Shown piece by piece: positions 1 to 7,974 of a DNA stretch of 12,255 nucleotides. Every line of letters starts with the position of its first letter. Position 1 is the stretch's first letter. Origin of the DNA: Flavobacteriaceae bacterium (lineage in GTDB: Bacteria > Bacteroidota > Bacteroidia > Flavobacteriales > Flavobacteriaceae); assembly GCA_030590765.1 (NCBI GenBank), contig JAUVCP010000018.1, positions 1-12,255 of the forward strand, given 5' to 3'. The notes under the pieces were generated by a model. That model saw only the letters and a list, made by a program, of their open reading frames with translations. It ran no database searches and was not told the origin of the DNA. A program made the position numbers and the translations under genes.

Positions 1-53
1 CTGAATATAATGGTAGTCTGGAAGACTTTTTAAAAGGTTTTTTTAAGCAATAG
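1..53 (+). CDS. Possible 3' end of an upstream gene (partial)
   Basis: Reading from base 3 gives 16 sense codons (EYNGSLEDFLKGFFKQ) and then TAG at 51-53. The other two forward frames stop at or before base 33. The mix of acidic, aromatic and basic residues looks like the tail of a real protein, and it lies on the same strand as everything downstream, 76 bases before the next start. It is too short to assign to a family, and 16 open codons can occur by chance in AT-rich DNA, so the call is tentative. Confidence 0.35.
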   Translation, partial: EYNGSLEDFLKGFFKQ

Positions 54-129
54 GAAGTAAATGGCATGGTTTTTTGATCTCTATTAATGTCCTTACATGA
101 TGTGATATTTATAAAATAAAATCAAACAG

Positions 130-2316
130 ATGATAAAAATAATTATTCTTTTAGTTGCATTCTTCTCCTGTATGGGCAATTATCAAGTGGGATATGCAAC
201 AGAAAAGATCAAACAGCAGTATCCTATTGGAATACCCGGAAGACAGCTTACATATATTTCATCGGATAATGTACTACCGGCATCTGTAGTTCGTAAATTT
301 GTTTTGTCGCTAGGGGCTCTTGAAGAAAAAGATGGTGAGAGCTATCAGTGGATTAGTCTGGAGGCCGTCAAGGAAAACGGACAAACTTATAGCATGTATA
401 TACTTAGCTCTGAGTATCCCTCAGAAATACTAGATATTGCAGAGCAAAATATGTTACGGTATGTGCTTAAAAAGGGCGAAAATAATTACCTTGAATTTGT
501 TGACGAATCTGATAACTCCGTGATATTGCCAAATACGGGAACTTGGAAACATCTACTACCAAGAGCAGATAATATTAGCAATTTATTCAGTTATAAAGCA
601 AAAAAGGTCAACCTCTTGGGACTAGAATACAAGTTGGAAACAAATAAAAGTTCTGATTTTCGCTCTCCACCAAATGATACGCATATAATCCATCTTACAC
701 CTGATATTCTTATTGGGGTACCTCATAATTCAAAAGTGATAGATGAAACAAGAAGATATGATGAATCCGATTATGAATACATTTTACTTACAAAAGAGAA
801 CTATGCAGAGATGATTGAAAACGGGATGAATGTTTTTAATGTTAATGCAGAACAGGTTAAATGGATTGAAACTAAAAATGTTTATTATTGGGGAATTGGA
901 GGGAAAGATATTGCTTACCCTGAAGAACTCTACCGAAGCAATTACATTGGCCCGGCAATATTTTTTGATGAACCGATGGTACATACCAGAGATCATGCAC
1001 TTCGTCCAAAATTCAAAAAAGACCCGTCACTTCGTAAGACCATAAGCCCAGAGATATTCTTCGAAGAGTTTAAACACGAATATCATATGGCAAAATATGA
1101 GCGGTCACCAATTCGATTGCTCAAAGAGTTAAATGCAAGAGAAGATGTTTCTGTAGGTGATATGGATTTCTTGCAGCAGAATGTTTATTCATGGGAAACC
1201 ATGCCAAGTTCTACTCTTTATCAATTGTCAGAAGGCGATCAGTCAGCCCCTGCCGCCATGGTTTTTGAACCACCTGGAAGATTAGGAGCAAGAAGGGTTT
1301 TGCCCGAACTGAATATGAGTTTTGATTGCCAGATCCCTATTGACAACCCAAAAAATTTGCTTGGTATAATAAAAGGTTTCATACGTGGTGCTGCACGGGT
1401 AACAGATAAAAATTGGGGTATCAGTATTTACGGGCAGGTAATGCGTTCTGATGCATATTGGCAACTTACCCATGCTTACGATATGGGAGCAACCCATTTC
1501 TTTTACTGGGATTCTTATCAACTGGCTGCCGTTCCATATGGCGAATATCTTTCTATGTCTAAAAATTTAAGGGAATATGCAAAAAACTTCCCACATCGTA
1601 ATATGGAAAAACTGAAACGAGCAGCTGAAGTAGCAATTTTAATACCACCCGGTTATAACCTTGGCCATGTTAAAATGGGGATAGGGAATTTTAGTGGTCT
1701 GCCTGAATTGAATATGGAACGCAAAAATAGCCATGGCGTTAAATATCGGGATGTTATGAATAATTTTTATATTGAAATAGAACGCTGTATCAGGCTTGGC
1801 GTTGATTACGACCTTTTCTGGAATCTGGAAAATATAGATTTGAAAGATTATAGAGAGCTTGTAAATATTAGGAAAGATGGTAAAGTTGAGGTAACAAAAA
1901 ATGACAAAAGTGAAATTCTGAATTCTGCCAGATTACCACAACGTCCTGAAGGAGAGCATCCGCAACTTTCTGTAAAGTTAAGTACTTCTACCGAAAATAA
2001 TACATATTCTGTTACTGCATATGCAAAAGTTACCGAAACGGATGCACCTGTTTATTATACCCAGGGAGCCGGGAAAGATGGTGTATATAGAAATACTTAT
2101 GTGCTTTGGGAATTATATGGTCCGGAAGAAGAAGATTATACAGATTTTTGGAATGAGAGATGGGATGTTTCCGTTTCAGAAGAAAAAAACTCAGCTTCTG
2201 TAGAAATCAAATTTAATATAGATGAACCGGGGAATTACTGTTTGCGTGTATCCACAACCGATGTTGCAGGTAGAAGCACAGTTGTTTGGAAAGATATTAA
2301 TATTGCTGAAAAGTAA
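130..2316 (+). CDS. Secreted protein of unrecognised family, GH42-like multidomain glycosidase architecture (putative)
   Basis: A 728-residue protein. Residues 1-23 form a Sec signal with a likely signal peptidase I cut after Gly-Tyr-Ala23. Cys14 follows Phe-Phe-Ser, a poor lipobox, so lipidation is unlikely. About residues 215-500 alternate strands and helices like a TIM barrel, with acidic residues at predicted strand ends: Asp280-Glu281 (FFDEPMVH), Glu380 (MVFEPPGR) and Asp461 (FFYWDS). A tract beginning VAILIPPGYNLG (near residue 540) and ending near 'YRELVNIRKDGKVEV' resembles the trimerisation domain of GH42-type enzymes. About residues 635-728 look like an Ig-like sandwich. A role as a glycoside hydrolase on the same glycan as the neighbouring mannosidases is inferred from this plan and the context. 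The family, catalytic residues and substrate are not established. It is followed by a 125-base gap, the longest in the cluster. Confidence 0.75.
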   Translation: MIKIIILLVAFFSCMGNYQVGYATEKIKQQYPIGIPGRQLTYISSDNVLPASVVRKFVLSLGALEEKDGESYQWISLEAVKENGQTYSMYILSSEYPSEILDIAEQNMLRYVLKKGENNYLEFVDESDNSVILPNTGTWKHLLPRADNISNLFSYKAKKVNLLGLEYKLETNKSSDFRSPPNDTHIIHLTPDILIGVPHNSKVIDETRRYDESDYEYILLTKENYAEMIENGMNVFNVNAEQVKWIETKNVYYWGIGGKDIAYPEELYRSNYIGPAIFFDEPMVHTRDHALRPKFKKDPSLRKTISPEIFFEEFKHEYHMAKYERSPIRLLKELNAREDVSVGDMDFLQQNVYSWETMPSSTLYQLSEGDQSAPAAMVFEPPGRLGARRVLPELNMSFDCQIPIDNPKNLLGIIKGFIRGAARVTDKNWGISIYGQVMRSDAYWQLTHAYDMGATHFFYWDSYQLAAVPYGEYLSMSKNLREYAKNFPHRNMEKLKRAAEVAILIPPGYNLGHVKMGIGNFSGLPELNMERKNSHGVKYRDVMNNFYIEIERCIRLGVDYDLFWNLENIDLKDYRELVNIRKDGKVEVTKNDKSEILNSARLPQRPEGEHPQLSVKLSTSTENNTYSVTAYAKVTETDAPVYYTQGAGKDGVYRNTYVLWELYGPEEEDYTDFWNERWDVSVSEEKNSASVEIKFNIDEPGNYCLRVSTTDVAGRSTVVWKDINIAEK

Positions 2317-2445
2317 AATTTAACAACCACTAATGAAACATCTGAAATTATTGATTTTTTGCATTCCAACTTCTCGAAGTTTGTGCAACAAACTTATAAA
2401 GGAGAGCCTTATACAGGATTATCCATAAGTGTTGACACTATATGA
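2317..2445 (+). pseudogene. Possible gene remnant between the barrel protein and GH92 no. 1
   Basis: Two overlapping frames both look partly protein-like. In the frame of the preceding gene, beyond its TAA (2314-2316), 42 sense codons run to TGA at 2443-2445 and end with FVQQTYKGEPYTGLSISVDTI split over ordinary codons. In a second frame an ATG at 2333, in a good A-rich start context, begins MKHLKLLIFCI, much like the start of a signal peptide, but continues without sense to TAA at 2426. One reading is a short secreted protein gene that lost its middle and kept its first codons and its tail. Another is chance open frame in spacer DNA. I recognise no family in either piece. Confidence 0.25.
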
Positions 2446-2501
2446 ATTTCCGTTCATCTGTTCAACCAGGCTTTCAAATAATAATAAAAACATATAAAAA
2501 C

Positions 2502-4874
2502 ATGTCAAATAAAAGGAAACAATATAAAAGAAAATGGTTAAGGTTACCATTTGAACATTGGTTTTACCTTGGGATTTTGTTTCTTATGTTTTTTATTATC
2601 GGATGCTCAAAAAACAGTCAGCAAATTATTAAAGAAGATATTTCCAGTTTTGTCAATCCTTTTGTGGGTACTGGTGGAAGTCAATTAAATGGTCATGGAA
2701 ATACCTATCCCGGAGCGACATATCCGTTTGGAATGGTCCAATTGAGTCCTGATAATGGCAAAAGTGGACCGTTATTCTGTTCGGGATATTCCTATAATGA
2801 AAATATTATTGCAGGGTTTAGTCACACCCATCTCAGTGGGACAGGTGCAGGTGATCTGGCAGATATATCCTTTATGCCAACAACTAAAGAGATTAAGGAA
2901 AAGTACTTTATCCAACCTGAAGCATTTGTCAAGGATCATATTGCTAAAACAGGAATCCAACTAAACGAGTATTATGATACGGAGGAAAAAGAACCGTCTT
3001 TTAAAAATCACCTGTTATTAAAATATCTATCTGAATTTTCTCATGAGCAGGAAGAAGCCTCTCCCGGATATTATGCTGTAAAACTTTTGGAGGATGATAT
3101 TGATGTTGAATTAACTACGACTGAATTTGTTGGTTTTCATAAATATACATTCAATAAACCTAATAAGGAGAATCATGTTATTTTAAACCTTGGTTTTTCA
3201 ATCAATCGAGGTAAACCTGTTAAAACCTATATTGAACAAAGAAGTTCCAATCAATTTGTTGGTTACCGCATTACCGATGGTTGGGGTGGTGAACACAAAG
3301 TATTCTTTGCTTTGGAGTTTGAACAGTCACCTATCGGGTTCAAAACTTTTAATGTGGATAAAAAACTTCCGAATAATGGAGTGGTAGGAAAAGGAGTTCA
3401 GGGAGTGTTTACTTTTGATGGTGCTAAAACCAAAACAATTGTTTTTAAAGTTGGACTATCATCAGGAAATATTGATGGTGCTTTAGCAGATCTGAAAACA
3501 GTAAATGAGTATCAATGGAATTTTGAAAAAGTTAAAAATGATACCAGATCAAAATGGAATAAAGTGCTGTCAAAAATTAAAGTTACTTCTGATAATGAAG
3601 ATCAAAAACGTATTTTTTACACAGCACTTTATCATGCTTATTTAACTCCAAATCGTTTTTCTGATGTCAATGGTAATTACAAAGGTTTTAATAATAATAT
3701 GGAGAATGCAAAAGGTTATAAGCAGTATACTGTTCTTTCATTATGGGATACTTTTAGGGCTTTAAAACCTTTTTTAGCGATCATGGAGCCAGATTTGTAT
3801 TCTGATATTGTAAATTCTATGCTAGCCAAATACCAACAAACAGGTGTATTGCCATACTGGGAAATTGCAGGTACAGAAGGAGGGTCAATGATTGGTTATC
3901 ATTCTGTTCCGGTAATTGCAGATGCAATATTAAAAGGAATTGGAAATTTCGATAAGGATTTAGCACTTAAAGCAATGATCGATGTTTCCAATCATGACCG
4001 TAAAGGATTGGGTTTGCATCTAAAACATCATTACGTTCCAACTAATTTTAAAGAGGATGCAACCGTATCGAAAACTCTTGAATTTAGTTACGATGACTGG
4101 TGTATAGCGCAGGTTGCTAATTATTTAGGCAAAGAACAAATCTATAAGGAGTATATGAAAAGATCTGAATATTATAAAAATGTTTATGATCCCGACTACA
4201 AATTAATGAGAGGAAAAAATAGCGATGGAAGTTGGTATGAACCTTTTCATCCAAGATTTGGCGAGTATGGAAATCCTCACTATACAGAAGCAAATGCATG
4301 GCAATATTCATTTTTTGTTCCTCATGATACAGATGAGTTAATTAAAATGATGGGAGGAAAAGATGATTTTGAAATGATGATGGATTCTTTATTTACACAA
4401 ACTTCAGAAGTTTTGGGAAGATGGACTGAAGATATTGTAGGTAGAATAGGCCAGTATGCTCACGGTAATGAACCGAGTCATCATGTGAGTTATTTATATG
4501 ATTTTATTGGTAAGGATAAAAAAACACAATTTTGGGTAGATAAGATCATGGATTCCTTGTATACAAATAAGCCGGATGGTTTATGTGGAAATGATGATTG
4601 TGGACAAATGTCTGCCTGGTATGTGTTCAGCGCAATTGGATTTTATCCGGTAAATCCACTTGATGGGAGATATTATTTTGGTTCTCCTCAATTTGATCAG
4701 GTGGAACTAAATCTGCCAAATGGAAATAAGTTTACTGTTAAAGCTATGAATGTTTCAGATAAAAATATTTTTATCAAGTCTAAAAAATTGAATGGAAAGA
4801 TTATAGATAGACCATATATCACTTATAAAGAATTGATAAATGGAGGAGTTTTAGAATTTGAAATGACCAAATAA
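2502..4874 (+). CDS. GH92 family exo-alpha-mannosidase lipoprotein (no. 1)
   Basis: A 790-residue predicted calcium-dependent, inverting alpha-mannosidase that removes terminal mannose. A hydrophobic segment ends in the lipobox IIGC (Cys35), so it is a lipoprotein of the envelope or cell surface. The N-terminal beta-sandwich domain starts near VNPFVGT (residue 51) and includes PGATYPFGMVQLSPD and GFSHTHLSGTG. The (alpha/alpha)6 barrel carries SLWDTFRALKP, TLEFSYDDW, TEANAWQY (Glu596, probable general acid), GNEPSHH (655-661) and GNDDCGQMSAW (696-706; Asp699, probable base). These assignments are by analogy with Bacteroides Bt3990. I prefer the ATG at 2502, in an A-rich context, over the in-frame ATG at 2442, which would add 20 residues before an already long basic leader. 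Compared with no. 3 it has about 30 extra residues in the sandwich domain (bases 2880-3056) and no C-terminal accessory domains. Linkage specificity cannot be read directly. Confidence 0.95.
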   Translation: MSNKRKQYKRKWLRLPFEHWFYLGILFLMFFIIGCSKNSQQIIKEDISSFVNPFVGTGGSQLNGHGNTYPGATYPFGMVQLSPDNGKSGPLFCSGYSYNENIIAGFSHTHLSGTGAGDLADISFMPTTKEIKEKYFIQPEAFVKDHIAKTGIQLNEYYDTEEKEPSFKNHLLLKYLSEFSHEQEEASPGYYAVKLLEDDIDVELTTTEFVGFHKYTFNKPNKENHVILNLGFSINRGKPVKTYIEQRSSNQFVGYRITDGWGGEHKVFFALEFEQSPIGFKTFNVDKKLPNNGVVGKGVQGVFTFDGAKTKTIVFKVGLSSGNIDGALADLKTVNEYQWNFEKVKNDTRSKWNKVLSKIKVTSDNEDQKRIFYTALYHAYLTPNRFSDVNGNYKGFNNNMENAKGYKQYTVLSLWDTFRALKPFLAIMEPDLYSDIVNSMLAKYQQTGVLPYWEIAGTEGGSMIGYHSVPVIADAILKGIGNFDKDLALKAMIDVSNHDRKGLGLHLKHHYVPTNFKEDATVSKTLEFSYDDWCIAQVANYLGKEQIYKEYMKRSEYYKNVYDPDYKLMRGKNSDGSWYEPFHPRFGEYGNPHYTEANAWQYSFFVPHDTDELIKMMGGKDDFEMMMDSLFTQTSEVLGRWTEDIVGRIGQYAHGNEPSHHVSYLYDFIGKDKKTQFWVDKIMDSLYTNKPDGLCGNDDCGQMSAWYVFSAIGFYPVNPLDGRYYFGSPQFDQVELNLPNGNKFTVKAMNVSDKNIFIKSKKLNGKIIDRPYITYKELINGGVLEFEMTK

Positions 4875-4914
4875 TAAATAGATTATGATATTCAATCAGA
4901 TAAAACAAAATCAA

Positions 4915-7900
4915 ATGATAAACAAAATTAAAAGAATTGTAATGGCTATTATCCTTTTCGTTTTTGCAGGAATTACGATAATAAGCTGTAACTCAAAACC
5001 AAATAAAAAGGAACTGGCAGATTATGTAAACCCTTTACTTGGCACATCGAGTTCTCGCTGGATGCTTTTCCCGGGTCCATGCTTACCTTTTGGGATGGTA
5101 AAATTAAGTCCTGATAATACCGATGAAGGGGAATACAAACTTGGCGCAGGTTACGAATATAAGATCAATAGTATTTCAGGATTCAGTCATGTTCATTCAT
5201 GGATGATGGCAAGTTTTAGCACCATGCCAACTACTGGAGAATTGAAGATTGCTGTAGGAACAGCAGATAATCCTGATGCAGGATATCGCTCTAGAATCAA
5301 TAATAAAAACACCAAAGCGGTTGCGGGCTATTATGCCACTATTTTAGATGATTACAATATTAAAGTAGAACTTACTGCAACAACCAGAGGTGGTTTTCAG
5401 CGCTACACCTTTCCTAAAACTGATAGTGCTAGGATATTATTTGATTTGAAATTTACTGAAGAAGAACCTTCAACCATTGTAGGAGCGAGTATTAAAAAAG
5501 TAAGCAATACCGAAATTGAAGGGTATGTGATGCGGGAAGCTGGTGAATGGAATGAGTATGTCGTGCATTTTGTAGCTCGATTCAATAGATCATTTACTAC
5601 GATGGGTGGTTGGAAAGGAACTACAATTTCCCAAGAGTTAAACGAGATAAGCATAACAGAAGATATGGATATTGGGGCATTTTTAAATTTTGATGTACAG
5701 GAAGATCAAGAAGTTTTGATGCAAACCGCTATTTCTTATGTTAGCGTTGAGCAAGCAAGGTTAAATTTAGTGACTGAAATGGATGGATTTGATTGGAGTT
5801 TTGAATCTGCTCATAATAATGCCAGAGAAATTTGGAATGAATTGTTAGGAAAGATCAAAGTGGAAGGAGGAACTGAATCGGATAAAATAAAATTTTATAC
5901 AGGATTATATCGTGCTTATAGTTCTAAAACCATATTTAGTGATGTAAACGGAAAATATGTAGATGCCTGTGAAAACGTGCAACAAATCGATCCTAAGGAA
6001 TTTTCTGTTTATGGAGCAGATGCATTTTGGGGTTCCTTTTGGAATTTGAACCAGGTATGGAGTCTGGTAAGTCCGGATAAATCTGAAAAATGGGTAAGAT
6101 CATTATTGGAATTGTATGATAAGGATGGGTGGTTGCATGATGCCCCTGGCGGATTGGAGTATTCTAGTATTATGGTGGCAGCACATCAAATACCTTTTAT
6201 TGTGAATACCTGGCAAAAAGGAATTCGTGGTTTTGATGGGGAAAAGGCATTTAAAGCCATGAAAGAAATTCAAATGAATCCCGGTCAACCGCATGAATGT
6301 GGAGGATATGCCGGAAACCGTAATTTGCAGATCTATATGGATTTAGGATATGTTCCAGCAAATGTAGGTCCTGTTTCCAATACACTTGAATATGCCTACG
6401 ATGATTGGTGCGTAGCACAAATGGCAAAGTCATTGAATAAAGAGGGTGACTATAAATATTTTATGCAACGATCGCAGAATTATCGCAATGTTTTTGATCC
6501 ATCTACAAAATATATCCGTCCTAAATATGCCGGTGGTCCGTGGCTGGAAGATTTTAGCATGGTTAAAGGAGCGGGAGACTCAGGGCATAGTTTTGGTTTT
6601 GGATCAAAAGATTATGTCGAATCAAATGCCTGGCAGTTTAGCTGGTTTGTACCCCATGATCTAAAAGGACTGATAGAATTAATGGAGGTGGATGAGTTTA
6701 ATTCGAGGCTGGAAGAAGGCTTTAAGAATTCCCGTCCGTATTTTACATCAGATTTTGTAAATATTGGAAATCAGCCAAATATGGAAGCACCATGGCTCTT
6801 TAACTATTCAGGAAAACCATGGTTAACACAATATTGGGTACGTGAAGTATTAGATAATTATTTTGGTACAGATCCTGTTGATGGATATCATGGTGATGAA
6901 GATCAAGGGCAAATGGGTTCCTGGTTTGTGATGAGTGCCATGGGACTTTTTCAAATGGATGGCGGAGCTGCTGTGGAACCAGCTTATGAATTATCGGGTC
7001 CTATTTTTGAAAAAATAACCATACAACTGGATCCGAATTATTATAGCGGAAAAGAATTTGTGATTGAAGCCAAAAATTCATCGTCTAAAAACCGATACAT
7101 CCAATCTGCTACCTTGAATGGCAAAGTATTGAATAAATTCTGGTTCAAGCATGCGGATTTAGTAAAAGGCGGAAAACTCGTTTTAGAGATGGGCTCAGAA
7201 CCAAATAAGGAATGGGCTGTTGATAGCGAACATCCACAGATACAAGATATAGACCCAATCGTTACAACCCCTTATATTATGGATACAGACAGGGTGTTTA
7301 GCAAAGAAAGAGAAGTAAAACTGGCATGTGACACACAAGGCGCTGAAATTTTTTATTCACTGGATGGATCTGAGCCTACTAATAAATCACTTTTGTATAA
7401 AGAGCCATTTGATGTAGACAAAACAACCACAATTAAAATGATTGCTTATCGTGGAAATCAAAAAAGCTTGCCATCAAAAACAAGTATTAAAAAAATTGGA
7501 GACATTAAAAAGATGTATTTAAAAGATGTGTCACTAGGGTTAACTTATAATTACACACATGGTATTTATAGAATGGTACATGATTTTCTGAATGTAATAC
7601 CATTAAAATCTGGAATTGTTACACACTTTACAATCGAACCAAGAGAGAAAGAACAATTTTTTTCATTTGATTTTCAAGGGTATATAAATATTCCAAAAGA
7701 TGGAGAGTATACTTTTTATTTGGCAACCAATGATGGAGGCCGATTGTATATCGATCATATTATGTTGTTAAATAATGACGGTCTGCATCCTGTTGTAGAG
7801 ATTAATAAACCAATTACTTTAAAAGCTGGACTTCACCCTATTTCTGTGAAATATTTTCAGGAAGGTGGAAGAAATGGATTGAAGGTTTTCTGGGAAGGAC

Positions 7901-7956
7901 CCGGAAATGAAAAGGAGGAAATTCCCGCAAAGGTTTTATTTCATAAGAAAGGATAA
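4915..7956 (+). CDS. GH92 family alpha-mannosidase lipoprotein with chitobiase-like and PA14 domains (no. 2, divergent active site)
   Basis: A 1013-residue lipoprotein. The signal ends in lipobox IISC (Cys25). The ATG at 4915 gives a normal leader, while the in-frame ATG at 4885 adds 10 residues. The GH92 sandwich and barrel domains cover about residues 35-790: VNPLLGT, PFGMVKLSPD, GFSHVHSW, TLEYAYDDW, VESNAWQF (Glu569, probable acid) and GDEDQGQM (660-667; Asp661 and Asp663, probable base pair). Several loops differ from nos. 1 and 3: GNQPNME (618-624) replaces GNEPSHH, FWGSFWNLNQVW replaces SLWDTFRALKP, and WLHDAPGGLEYSS replaces the LPxWxxAG loop. This points to another linkage or leaving group. 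About residues 795-865 form a chitobiase-C-like sandwich (IFYSLDGSEPT), and about 890-1010 a PA14 domain (YTFYLATNDGGRLYID), both probably for carbohydrate binding or spacing. The 40-base gap after no. 1 suggests co-transcription. Confidence 0.95.
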   Translation: MINKIKRIVMAIILFVFAGITIISCNSKPNKKELADYVNPLLGTSSSRWMLFPGPCLPFGMVKLSPDNTDEGEYKLGAGYEYKINSISGFSHVHSWMMASFSTMPTTGELKIAVGTADNPDAGYRSRINNKNTKAVAGYYATILDDYNIKVELTATTRGGFQRYTFPKTDSARILFDLKFTEEEPSTIVGASIKKVSNTEIEGYVMREAGEWNEYVVHFVARFNRSFTTMGGWKGTTISQELNEISITEDMDIGAFLNFDVQEDQEVLMQTAISYVSVEQARLNLVTEMDGFDWSFESAHNNAREIWNELLGKIKVEGGTESDKIKFYTGLYRAYSSKTIFSDVNGKYVDACENVQQIDPKEFSVYGADAFWGSFWNLNQVWSLVSPDKSEKWVRSLLELYDKDGWLHDAPGGLEYSSIMVAAHQIPFIVNTWQKGIRGFDGEKAFKAMKEIQMNPGQPHECGGYAGNRNLQIYMDLGYVPANVGPVSNTLEYAYDDWCVAQMAKSLNKEGDYKYFMQRSQNYRNVFDPSTKYIRPKYAGGPWLEDFSMVKGAGDSGHSFGFGSKDYVESNAWQFSWFVPHDLKGLIELMEVDEFNSRLEEGFKNSRPYFTSDFVNIGNQPNMEAPWLFNYSGKPWLTQYWVREVLDNYFGTDPVDGYHGDEDQGQMGSWFVMSAMGLFQMDGGAAVEPAYELSGPIFEKITIQLDPNYYSGKEFVIEAKNSSSKNRYIQSATLNGKVLNKFWFKHADLVKGGKLVLEMGSEPNKEWAVDSEHPQIQDIDPIVTTPYIMDTDRVFSKEREVKLACDTQGAEIFYSLDGSEPTNKSLLYKEPFDVDKTTTIKMIAYRGNQKSLPSKTSIKKIGDIKKMYLKDVSLGLTYNYTHGIYRMVHDFLNVIPLKSGIVTHFTIEPREKEQFFSFDFQGYINIPKDGEYTFYLATNDGGRLYIDHIMLLNNDGLHPVVEINKPITLKAGLHPISVKYFQEGGRNGLKVFWEGPGNEKEEIPAKVLFHKKG

Positions 7957-7974
7957 AATTAAAAGTAAGAAAAT

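Noticed and set aside
73..113. Possible Bacteroidota promoter (TTTG near 73-76 with a TA-rich element near 106)
   Set aside because: The downstream element does not match TAnnTTTG at the right distance. A TTTG alone is too common in this sequence to support a promoter call.
2395..2413. Imperfect hairpin (TATAAAGG, AGAG loop, CCTTATA) in the gap before GH92 no. 1
   Set aside because: The stem is weak and bulged and no T run follows, so it does not look like an intrinsic terminator.
4885..4914. Ten-residue N-terminal extension of GH92 no. 2 from the earlier ATG
   Set aside because: The later ATG at 4915 has an A-rich upstream context and gives a normal lipoprotein leader. The extra residues are polar and add nothing to the signal.
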